From Dolomedes plantarius (taxonomy: Eukaryota; Arthropoda; Arachnida; Araneae; Dolomedidae): a stretch of DNA of 64,000 nucleotides. The number at the start of each line of letters is the position of its first letter. The first letter of the stretch is position 1. The stretch is taken from positions 41,462,893 through 41,526,892 of the forward strand of contig OU015492.1 in NCBI GenBank assembly GCA_907164885.2, read 5' to 3'. The translations under genes and the position numbers were made by a program. Under the pieces are notes generated by a model. The model did no database searches and was not told where the DNA came from. It worked only from the letters and a program-made list of their open reading frames with translations. Below are positions 54,442 through 64,000 of the stretch, one piece after another.

Positions 54442-54974
54442 AAAAATCAAAAATCACAAACACTCCATGTCGATGTTGAGGCGTTTACTAAAAAAATAAC
54501 TAATTAGTCCAGAACGCTATTGTTCACCTAGATCCCCTGCCATAGAAGAAAAAGTGTCTTAACCCTCTGAGATCCAAACTCAGTGTGTGTATTTGTTAAA
54601 CCCCACAAGCGTAGAAAGCCCACGCAATACCCCGTGATAGCATATGACAATGATTACGTCAGTTCGAGCGAGCAGTAGGCAGTTAATTATCGATGACCTC
54701 AGGAGCGTGTGTCGAATGAATCAGACCATGTGATCACCACTGCAAGGTAACCGTAAAGAGCGCACTAATAACACCTCTTGATGCAGCGCGATGCTACTGT
54801 CCATGAATCCCTGCTCTTTGAAAAACAACAACACTTCTTGAATTGAGAGTGTAAAATCCCGTTGCGTAAGCGTGGCTTGAATACACATTGCATGTTCCTT
54901 GGTTATTTAATATTTTCCCCATTTTTCCAATCTAAGTTATTTTAATCACCCCAAATAATTAATCTCTGAATCTG
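54442..54974. other. Spacer
   Basis: Less AT-rich than most spacers and without a recognisable gene or repeat end. Confidence 0.4.
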
Positions 54975-54977
54975 ACT

Positions 54978-55031
<54 letters not shown>
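54975..55031. repeat. (CA)n(TA)n microsatellite
   Basis: About 18 CA units and about nine TA units, ending at the Helitron 5' end. Confidence 0.97.
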
Positions 55032-55032
<1 letters not shown>

Positions 55033-56111
55033 CTTTATATATAAAAGGCAAAGTCTGTGTGTGTGTGACCGAGTTTTTGTCTGCTCGCGGCGCAGCGCAA
55101 AGACGGTAGGTCGGACAGTCTTGAGATTCGACACGAAGATGCCTCCCGAGGTCTCATTATGCACCTCGAAGCCCTTTTTTCGATTTTTTAATTAGATTTT
55201 CCGTAATTAAATATTTAGTCGCGATTTGGAGCTCCCGGACGAGTAAAAGCCCCGTAAATCCTAACGTATCCGTCCAAGAATTTTTTTTTTCGGACGAGCC
55301 TATACGGGAAAGATGACACTATACGGAAATCACAATTAAAATTGTCTGTCTTAGTTTATCGATTAATTGTGATTTTTTTTCGATCGCCTGTACGCACCCG
55401 TTTTTCGGAAAAAAACGCGATTTTGTCCGTGACCCTTTTTTCCAAATTGTCGAATCGATACGTAAATGTCGTTACATTTTTACGAAATTTTTATCTCAGA
55501 GACCCTAGACATCACAGTTTCGAAAGCCAGAACAAAAATTAATTTACAAATTGTAGTTATTTTTAAATAATTTATTTTATGATTCGGAAACTCTTGCGAG
55601 AAATCTCATTTTGGAGATTTCGTTCTTCATTTCCGGACGAAGGTAAAATAGGAGAAAAACCAGTTTTTCGACGTCATGCACGTGATGTGTTGGGACGTTT
55701 GTTTCTATGAGGGATTCGGTGGTTAAAGGAAATCGATTACTATTGCAGTGATAATCGATTAAAAAATCACATTTAGTAATGCCGTAATTTTTTTGGCCAG
55801 CACTTAGTTAATATCATATAATTTGTGGTGTATTTGTGGAAAAAATCTATGAAGATTTCAAAGAATTTCAGCATGTGGAGGATGTGATATATTCGCTTTC
55901 AAGGAAATCGATTACTATTGCAGTGATATTCGATTAGTAATCCTATGTCAAAAATTTTGCCAAAATGTGCCAGAAAGGATTAAATTTATATGGGTAAAAT
56001 AATGTATCGTGGTGAGGAAAAGGATGACAGCGACGCCCATTAACAAAGGGTTAAGGCTACTAAAAAATTGGTAATTACATTACCCGAGCAACGCCGGGAC
56101 GGGTACAGCTA

Positions 56112-56112
<1 letters not shown>
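55032..56112 (+). mobile_element. Compact non-autonomous Helitron (1081 bp)
   Basis: Begins TCTTTATATATAAAAGGCAA after an A and ends CGCCGGGACGGGTACAGCTAG before a T, with CCCG...CGGG as the 3' hairpin stem. The 5' end matches the Helitron at 47622 (TCTATATATATAAAAGGCAA) and the last bases match it too (AGCTAG), so both belong to related families. It has no Rep/helicase coding sequence. The interior has two copies of GGAAATCGATTACTATTGCA about 180 bp apart (55719 and 55902). Confidence 0.85.
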
Positions 56113-56158
<46 letters not shown>

Positions 56159-56186
56159 TATAGATAGATAGATAGATAGATAGATA
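56113..56186. repeat. (TA)n(GA)n(GATA)n microsatellite
   Basis: About 14 TA units, then GA units, then six or so GATA units. Confidence 0.95.
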
Positions 56187-56752
56187 CAGAGAAAGAATTC
56201 GGTCTTAATGTGAAGCTACCTAGAATTCAACAATTCATCTTGTTTACATATGGAAAGCAACTAGAAGTATTTTGAGACTGTACTTACTATGAAAATGTGG
56301 GCTTCCGCCAGTGCACATCATGTATCACATCGGCTTGGCAATCAATGCTTATGCGATTGCAAGAAACATTCAGAAGCCACTAGATAGAAATGTACTAATT
56401 TTAGAATAATCAACTACTGAAGATATAATCTATCAGTTCTATGACAACAATAAAATCAACAATATGAGTTCCCTTACAAACGATTAGAGCTATTAATTGA
56501 AAGATTTTGTACGGTAAGACAAACATTCATACACACAAAATGATTTCATGCCACTGAATTACAGTAGCACTAACGTTACATTTTTCACCGTATCAAACTT
56601 TAAATGTATTAAGTTTTACAACAGAGTTTTAAAAAAAGTTTTAAACGTCTTCGTTTGAAATTTACAGTAAATTTTCAAAATCAAAGCACTCAAACTAAAT
56701 GTGATCCATTTAATGCAAAAGGGGTGAGGTTATTTGTCAGATTTCGAAAATA
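56187..56752. other. AT-rich spacer
   Basis: No feature supported. CACTGAATTACAG near 56551 recalls, weakly, the ends of the Tc1-like family at 38308. Confidence 0.35.
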
Positions 56753-56897
56753 TATTACTAATCGAAAGATCTATGTTCAGTACCTGTTGTGTTAATGATC
56801 TATGCTCGCTAGATCCTGGCCAGCATAGGGTGAAGCTAGATTTACGCTTCTTAACACAAGACTGAATGACCATAGACCTTTCGATTACTAGTTTAAT
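56753..56897. repeat. Small foldback element
   Basis: The left arm ACTAATCGAAAGATCTATG ... TTGTGTTAA and the right arm TTAACACAAG ... CATAGACCTTTCGATTACTAGT are imperfect complements over about 45 bp, with about 50 bp between. This is the shape of a short foldback or MITE-like element. No target duplication is obvious. Confidence 0.6.
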
Positions 56898-59077
56898 CTA
56901 GAAATGGGAAAAAATAATGACTAATACCACTTTTGCCTTGAACGACTCATATTTCTATAACAATTTAAAAGTAAATAGATTTATAAATTTAGAAAATATA
57001 CCTTGAAAGTGATTAAAAATCTCATAAGTAAAATTTTTATAAATCCTGAAAACAAATTATTTTTCCTGCGTATAAATTGAAAAAAATAATATATTGAAGT
57101 ATTAAAAATGTTAATTGCTTTAAGATTTTATTTTCAGTTTTTTTTTTAAATCATAAAATATTTTATGTGCATAATGAACTTTATATAAAGAGTTAAAAAA
57201 ATTGGGAAAAACAATCATTTCAAAAGGCATACAAATTATACGTAAAGAAAAATTGTGCCTTGGTACTTTTAAATTATTTATTCTCCAATAAAATAGTATA
57301 AAAAAATATTAATAGGAGCTACAGAATGTCACCGTTTTAAAAACAAAATATATAATAGCCAGCGAAATATAACTTTAATTTATTATTTTAGAAGAACTTA
57401 AGTTTAAAAAAACTAATTTTAAATATTTGCCACAGAAATAAAAAGTGAAACAATCCTCAAAAAAAAAAACAGAGCAATATTTCTACATTTAAGGATACAA
57501 TACCCTTTTTCCTAAATCTCTTTTACTGAATCCTTTCACCACAGCCTTTCTTTTATTTTTTCTCGAAGTTAAGTTCCTTCACTATACCCACAGTTTTCAT
57601 ATTTTTTCAGGAAGATTAGGATTTCAAAATCACATCCAAAAGGAAGAGAGTTTATTTTGTATTTCTTGAAAGATTTCATTCGATTCAACCAAAGGAAATT
57701 TTTCAGCATGTGCCCTAAAAGGATGGGGCTGCAGTCAACCTTCCTGGGAAAAAAGAAGAATGGCATTTTCTTTTTTTTTTTTTTTTCTTTTTTTTTTACA
57801 TGGCTGTTCCCTTGTGAAATCTCCACGAAATTTAAAACAGTGAACTCTTCGTTATACGATATATTGTAAAGATTACACTTTTTTTAGCTACAGCAGATTA
57901 TGTACATTCGAAAAAGTGTTGTAGACATTGAAACTGGATTTAAGCCTGTCAAGTTTCTTCTTTAAGCCTTTGCAAAATAAGTGTACAATTAGTTTAGACC
58001 TTTTAGGAATTAAACTCATTCAAATAGAGTTTGCTTGTTTTAATATAACTGAAAATTTCTCTGTTTACATAATTAATACTTATTTTATGTAAATATTTTA
58101 TAAATTCTTAATATTTGTTGGGATTCCTGCAATCCATTTTGAGTAGAATTTTTTATCCCATGAAACCCCCTAATTAAAGACATTTTCTATTGTCTAGAGA
58201 TCTCAAGGTAATTATATTTAGCATTTGTTATTAAAGATATTAACATCAAAGTCTATTTAACCTAAAAGGAGTTTATGCTAATAAAAATATAGCAGACGTT
58301 AAAGTTTTTATCCTTTGAAAAATAAAATTCCTATGTAAAAAAAAAAAATAACTAAGAAAAAACTTTTATTGCAGGAGTAAAGTAACATAATATTTTATCT
58401 GCCGATAAATATACAGATTTCAAGGATAAAGATAAAATTATTTTTATTAAAATATCTTTAGTGTTCAGAAGTTTGTATTTAAAATTTATGCTCAAACTCC
58501 ACCTCCTATTCACCTCATTTTTTTCTATTTTTTTTTGGCACTGAGGGAATAAATAAGGCTTCATTTAGATAACACTTTTCGAAAAACAGAGCTACTGGGA
58601 AACTTGTTACAAATATTTCTTTTTGCAAGATTATATGTTGCGAGCTGCGGAATTTTTACCTTTAATTCTATGCTAATATGCTACAGAATTTGGCTTTAAA
58701 CGTTAACATAAATATTTAACTTTACTGATGCAAAGAAAGGATAAATTGGTTGGAGGAAAAAGCACAGACGGGAAAAATGTAATATGGTCGAATGAACATG
58801 AATGCATATTGTTTTGCCAAGAAAATTAAGTTTACAAGTGTGAAGCTTCAACAAAACCTACGAAATTATGCTTCTACGATTTGTTTTGTGTATGACGTAA
58901 TTAGTGTCAATTCCATTGTTTTGAAATTCATATCGAAAACGAAGCCTATACCTATACCTATTGAGTGCACTACTAAAGCTTTTCTTTAAGTGGCAGTTAT
59001 CAAACAGTTGTCGGACATGTGCCAGTATATTGGTTAGCAGATGTAGACACACACACATTAAAAAATAAATAAACATG
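56898..59077. other. AT-rich spacer
   Basis: About 2.2 kb with poly-T (57768-57800) and poly-A runs. No gene, RNA or element could be supported. The open frame at 57657-57869 consists largely of the poly-T-derived Phe run. Confidence 0.45.
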
Positions 59078-59083
59078 TACACG

Positions 59084-59116
<33 letters not shown>

Positions 59117-59128
59117 GTGTGTGTGTAA
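59078..59128. repeat. (CA)n(TA)n(TG)n microsatellite
   Basis: CA units, then TA units, then TG units: a self-complementary compound repeat that can fold back on itself. Confidence 0.95.
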
Positions 59129-59639
59129 GTAAGCAAGTAAGGTTTTTAAAAAGTTAGAGTACTTAGGGATAAAAAGGGAGGTTTTCTTTAGAAAATTTGA
59201 TTAAAATGTTAAACGCAGGAATTATTCACATTTAATAGATTAACACGGCAATGCAATAAGGAGTATCGAAATGAATGGCATTGAAGCTATTAATAGAATT
59301 TGAGTAGGTGTTAAGCGAAAGTTCGGGAGGGTTCTTTCTGAAAGCTAAGCAGAAGAAGCTAATCACTTTATTTTAGGCGCGTTACGGACAAAGGAATAAG
59401 CATCAGAGACAATGTAAGCTTCGACGAGTGAGCACACCTCTTCGTGGAGCGGGCTAAGAGATTGACGGGACAGGGAAATTAAATTAAGAGAAATTTTTTC
59501 GTTATAAATAAAGTCGTGGAACGTTAATACTACTAATGGAGCGGATACTTTTGAATGGCTAATAAACGTTAGTTAAAGTACAAAAACTGGTTTTATTTTC
59601 TACTCAAGCCACATATGATGATAAGGCTTGAGTGCAATA
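59129..59639. other. Spacer
   Basis: Nothing recognisable. Moderately AT-rich. Confidence 0.4.
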
Positions 59640-59698
59640 TTTCAAGGTGCAGTCAGTCATCATAAGACTAGAATATGATGACTGACTGCACCTTGAAA
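59640..59698. repeat. Perfect 25-bp hairpin with a 9-nt loop
   Basis: The arm TTTCAAGGTGCAGTCAGTCA + TCATA (59640-59664) is followed by the loop AGACTAGAA and an exact reverse complement (59674-59698). Partial pairing (CAAT/ATTG) continues just outside. The arms are mixed-base sequence, unlike the AT-rich surroundings. It could be a small-RNA precursor, a foldback element or a template-switch product. The sequence alone does not decide. Confidence 0.9.
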
Positions 59699-59798
59699 GA
59701 TTGTTATTCCGGATCTCGACTGCAACAACAAAATGGACTGCGCTAACGAATTAGATGTTTTAAGGAAGGGCGTGGAGAAACAAGCTTGTCATACATAC
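59699..59798. other. Short spacer
   Basis: Unassigned, between the hairpin and the microsatellite. Confidence 0.4.
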
Positions 59799-59835
59799 AT
59801 ACATACACACACAGACAGACAGACACACACACACG

Positions 59836-59878
<43 letters not shown>

Positions 59879-59894
59879 GTATATGTGTGTGTGT

Positions 59895-59951
<57 letters not shown>

Positions 59952-59968
59952 TGTGTGGTGTGTGTGTA
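59799..59968. repeat. Long compound (CA)n(TA)n(TG)n microsatellite
   Basis: CATA and CAGA units, about 20 CA units, about ten TA units, then about 40 TG units with small interruptions. The two halves are complementary. Confidence 0.97.
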
Positions 59969-60884
59969 TTTGTATATATGTATATTCGCACGCCAAAGCC
60001 GTATATTTCTAGATGAGTTTGAAACCATGATAATTATACTCTTAAATAAATTATTTTGAATGGTTATCTTAACACATGATTTCAAAACTTTACTTTTAAT
60101 GGTTAAAGACTAAACAGATAATTTTTAAACACATCATTAAGAAATTTTAAAGACCAAATGTGGTCGTTTGTAGATCGTATGATTGCATAGTAACATTACT
60201 ATAACATCGTTACAAGTCTGTAACATCTTCAAGCCATTCCTTCTATGTAATAAATCTTACTTCGTAGACATGCATATTCTTCCTCCAAAAAAGAAAAAAG
60301 TAAAAGATTTTTGAAAAGCAGTCACATTAATAAATAATCTTTAATACCATTTGCATTTCGAATTGAACGATGTTTTCTATTTTAAGGATTTTTCTTTTAT
60401 ATTCTTGATAATTTTCGATTTTTTTCTTTGTCTTGCATTAAATATCGATTTTAAGTAACAACCATAACAAACTGAACTCCGACTGTCACACAACCGTTAC
60501 AATAAAAGACAGATTTGGCAAATTTGTAAGCCGTAGAATTTGACAGCTTATCTAATAGAAAAACGTCAAATCTTGGCCGGAAATTTTTCGTGGACATCTA
60601 TTTTTTTTTTTATCTTTTGGCAGAACTAATATTCTGTATCTTGTAACCACTTTAACGGCACCCTTTCTGAAAAGAACTGAATCGTGGAGCTTTAATAAAA
60701 AAAATATTCGATATTTTATGAAATAGACATACTCCGAAAAGGAATTTATACTAGTGTACTTAGTGCCATACATGTCTACATCATATTTGATGTAGGAAGA
60801 AATTTTGCTTTATGTTCATTCTTTTGAACACTTTTAAGAATCTAGCTCATCATTACTGTTATTGATATTTATGATTTAAGGTTC
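59969..60884. other. AT-rich spacer
   Basis: No feature supported. Confidence 0.4.
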
Positions 60885-61190
60885 AAGGTGTCAAAAGAAT
60901 TGAAGTTTATTCAGTATGTAACAACCTAATTATTGAAATTAACTGTCTCTTTTATTACCAGGAATACATTACTTACCAGCATCTTTAAGGTGTCAAATGA
61001 ATTGTAGGTTACTTAGTTTTCAAGAACCTAAGTAAGGGAAATAATGTTTCTTATACCAATAGGGGTTCATTTCTAACCAGGAACTTCGATGTGTCAAACG
61101 AACTGAAGTTTACTCAGTTTTTGAGAACCTAATTAGGGGAAATAAATGTTTCTTTTATTATTAGGAATGCATTACTAACCATCAAAAACA
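60885..61190. repeat. Tandem repeat with a period of about 102 bp, three copies
   Basis: A(A/T)G(G/T)TGTCAAA(A/T/C)GAA(T/C)TG recurs at 60885, 60987 and 61087. Each is followed by TT(A/T)CTCAGT-, AACCTAA- and TTTCTTTTATTA-like blocks and ends in ACATTACTTACCAG/GCATTACTAACCA. Copies are diverged by substitutions and small indels. Confidence 0.75.
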
Positions 61191-63004
61191 TACAACCTAT
61201 TGAATATATTTTAATTTTAAAACACGTTTATTAAATGTTAATGTTTCTCGGCTTTTAAATCAAAGACTCTAAAAATATCTGTAATGAAAGAATTATGAAA
61301 GCCAATTAATTTTCTTTGGTTTTATTATTAGATTTTACCTCTTAGTGGGAGTTAATAGTCATCCCACTCGATGACTTGTATAACTTACTAATTGATATTA
61401 TAGCCGTTAGTCAAATTAATATTCAGAAATTATTCATGTCCCTTTAAAACAGCATCTCTAGTATATTGTCTAACTCCACAGCTCTAGAATCTCCATTTAT
61501 TACTTGCGTGAGAGTTTCCAACAAGATATTTATTCAATATTCATCCTCTTTTTGAAACTATTTATATATTTAATCAAGCTCAATTACTACACTCGTGCGC
61601 TTAAAAAATGAACAGATATAGAAAATGTAAACTATAAGAAGAAAATCAAACAGTTACACTCCGGAAGAAATGAAAACCATATTATATTGGGAGTTACAAA
61701 GTAAAAGGCAAACTTAAAACTTATGGGGAACTTGAACTTGAGAATTGACAGAAGTTAAAAAACGAAATATATTTTTAAAAATATTTCAGGTAGTCTCTTC
61801 TAACGAAAGTACCGCGGGTTATTAACGTAAGATTACATATCATTGCTTACCACTTTTGTATGTATATATGCATCTATATACATGTACGTATGTATATATT
61901 TACATATATGTATGACAAAATTTTGACACATCTTGGTACTTTTCTGTTTAACTTGTCCAAGCTATAGACTGGATTTGGCGCGCTGCCAAAATCATAGCTC
62001 GCCAGGATAGATGGACGGACGGTTTTAGCGTCTGAAATGTTCCTTTCCGCATGACCGTTATGGAGGAACTTAATCCTACGTTTAAAAAAAGTGTTTAACT
62101 AGGAACTGTAAAACTGAATCTAAAACATCCCACGGCTTCTGTAAAAATTGATCTGTCTCAAATAAAATCCATTGCGACTTAGCTCACAAAACAAAATCAC
62201 ACATTAACCCGGTCATGGTATCTGTATCCCATCTCGTATATTTAATTCATACACTACAACTATCCTTTCAGTGATAGGAAGTTTCTTAACTATTTGGAGG
62301 TTTTTGTACCAGACCCGACCTTCAAACTTCCATCTGCCTTTCGAGCAGCAACTTTACTAGCCTGCTGAATTTTTCCCGATAATGCAGAGTACGCATGCCT
62401 AACACAACCTTAATCATTTGGCTGCCAATAACTGGCTATGTGTCGATAACGGAGCCCTGAGAATACACCGAACACAGAGAGCACGTATCCCTTTCATTCG
62501 GTTCCTAGGTTCTCCTTTTTATTCTTTAAGATATAGTTTAGTTATCTCGATCGAGAAAAATATCCAGACTTTTTTAAGTATTGTAGTAGCTGCAATAGAT
62601 TTGACGAGGACATATTTCAACTTGAATAGCTATCTTTTATGATAAGAAATAGCTATTAGCAAATAAATATGAATATCAGAGATACATAACCTCTAAAATT
62701 TACTATAAAAATATTTCCAGGATATGGCATTTTTCTAAGTTCTGTAAACAACTTTCTACATGTATTATTATTTTACGTACCTGGTTATCAAAAATTAAGG
62801 AAATGTCACAAAAATAGCGATTACTCAAAAAGTTACGCGTAGAATTTAATGAAACTTATACACGTTATACAACACATAGGTAGGTATAAAACAACATAAA
62901 AAGAAATCTCCAGACAATTATGGTGTTATAAAAACTAGCATATGAATACAATGAACAAATTGGTGTGTCAGTTTGGTATAAGAAAAGTACCTTTAATTTG
63001 ACGT
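61191..63004. other. AT-rich spacer
   Basis: About 1.8 kb without a supported feature. 61857-61915 has TA/GTA-rich low-complexity sequence. The left terminal repeat of the Tc1 fragment to the right may lie near 62788 (ATCAAAAATTAAGGAAATGT), but this is a guess. Confidence 0.4.
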
Positions 63005-63268
63005 ATGATCTCCGTGCGTATGATTCCGTGCTGTATGTGCAATACAGTACATACAGCGACGTGTGATGCTGTCAATTATGCGGTCTATGAGTTCGGTAGG
63101 AAGTGAGAGCCATTGCTCTTGCAAAGTAGTTGAAAGTATGGCTGGGGTACTAGGACGAGTATTGAGAGTAGCTATACGTCATCCTAAAGCGTCCCAAACA
63201 AGCTCAATAGGATTCAGGTTCGGTGCTGGCCACTCCATGCGCTGAATTGTTTCCTGCTCAAGATAAGT
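63005..63268 (-). pseudogene. Tc1-like transposase C-terminal fragment
   Basis: On the minus strand one frame reads EQETIQRMEWPAPNLNPIEL, VWDALG, a TGA, then RIATLNTRPSTPAILSTTLQ and LPTELIDRIIDSITRRC. EWPA..NLNPIELVWDALG is the Tc1 region carrying the catalytic Glu. Everything upstream of it in the protein, including both Asp residues, is missing at about 63268. It is related to, but distinct from, the copies at 31132 and 45846. Confidence 0.85.
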
Positions 63269-64000
63269 GTTAGCGTACATGTAAAACATGTACGTCAACA
63301 ATTCTTATAATTCCTCTATTATATATATTTGAATAGCAGAGTAAAACTGTGCAGTAAAAGCTATGTTTGTTAAAAAATGTATACGTTAAAACCATTGAAG
63401 ATTCTCAAAATAATGTATAGACGGCAAGCCTTTTAACAATAACATAAAAGTATTTATTCATTCGAAAAACTAGTTAAAATTAGTTAAAAACAAGAATGTC
63501 AATATCTTCATTTTTCACTAGTAACTCTTAGTAATGTACGCCGGGTTTTCACATTGAATCAATTTCTTATACAAACAGTCTATTTCTTATTCTGTGATGG
63601 ACTATCAAAAGGGATTTAAATGTCGAAGTAATATAAAATACCTTACTTTCAGCAGGCATAATACAACATCTTGTTATCTTATCAGAACAGACACAAACTT
63701 CTTAATAAACGCATTGATGACAGAGCAGATTGACACTGATAATACCCTCTATCTCACCGATACTCATCTCATATCTTCTCTTCACATCTGTCATCACATC
63801 ACTTCCTGAAAGTGTCCACGGCCTATATACACGTGTCAAAAGCCGATATTCAAATATCGGGTTGTAACTTCTACGAAATACTAGAGACTTTTATGTTTAA
63901 TTATATGACGTACGGTAGTTTGCATAACATGACGTAATCAAAAGAAACTTGCGTCAGTGATTCGGCTTAGTTATGAATTCATTCGCTTTAACTAGAACAG
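63269..64000. other. Spacer at the window end
   Basis: No gene recognised. A short hairpin CCGATATT/AATATCGG with a CA loop lies at 63844-63861. The 71-residue open frame at 63594 has no recognisable domain. Confidence 0.4.

Noticed and set aside
59743..60085. His-Thr and Val-Cys repeat frames
   Set aside because: Products of CA/TG microsatellite sequence read in different frames.

Overview
This window is intergenic, repeat-dominated DNA from an animal nuclear genome, most likely a chelicerate and probably a spider. The sequence is very AT-rich and carries nineteen or so long (TA)n tracts. It holds eukaryote-only transposon classes: Tc1/mariner, Tigger/pogo, piggyBac, hAT-like, Helitron, Ty3/gypsy and a Penelope-like reverse transcriptase. 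The gypsy Pol and Gag motifs (a CYHCGRPG zinc knuckle, an integrase region with GKSPPQLPPGQLHPI, RNase H with a YSTTEKECLAVIW stretch) and the Tc1-like proteins are of the kinds I know from spiders and ticks. That placement comes from memory of the families, not from a search. I found no convincing host protein-coding gene, rRNA, CRISPR array or functional tRNA.

Layout. 1-4190 is AT-rich sequence with an excess of purines and of G over C on the + strand, and it contains an 87-bp minisatellite (3364-3700). 4.7-11.5 kb holds SINE-like and tandem repeats and a possible solo LTR. 11.6-14.1 kb is the 3' end of a minus-strand gypsy element: LTR, polypurine tract, and an integrase fused to RNase H in the wrong order. 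17.4-21.2 kb is a second minus-strand LTR element with almost no coding content, followed by another LTR end (21.6-21.9 kb). 22.0-24.4 kb holds two Tc1-like elements, and 26.4-28.5 kb a piggyBac with intact TTAA duplications. 31.1-32.7 kb is another Tc1-like element and 32.7-36.9 kb a plus-strand gypsy.

36.9-43.1 kb is a three-level nest. A Penelope-like reverse transcriptase gene is split by a Tc1-like element (38308-42449), which is itself split by a hAT-like element with about 1.06-kb terminal inverted repeats (39017-41933). Both insertion sites can be closed exactly: a TA duplication for the Tc1, and CTGTACAA for the hAT-like element. A second copy of the same Tc1 lies at 44608-45817 and a different Tc1 at 45846-47258. 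47.6-50.9 kb is a Helitron remnant with a mariner-like element inside it (48466-49784). 51.65-54.1 kb is a Tigger element and 55.0-56.1 kb a compact non-autonomous Helitron. The last 8 kb has only small repeats, one striking 25-bp perfect hairpin (59640-59698) and a Tc1 fragment (63005-63268).

Every transposase or polymerase seen is broken by stops, frameshifts, truncation or loss of catalytic residues, so the window reads as a record of successive insertions. The general pattern is that (TA)n tracts form the borders of most elements. The most unusual object is the hAT-like element, because of its very long repeats and an encoded protein that does not look like a standard hAT transposase.
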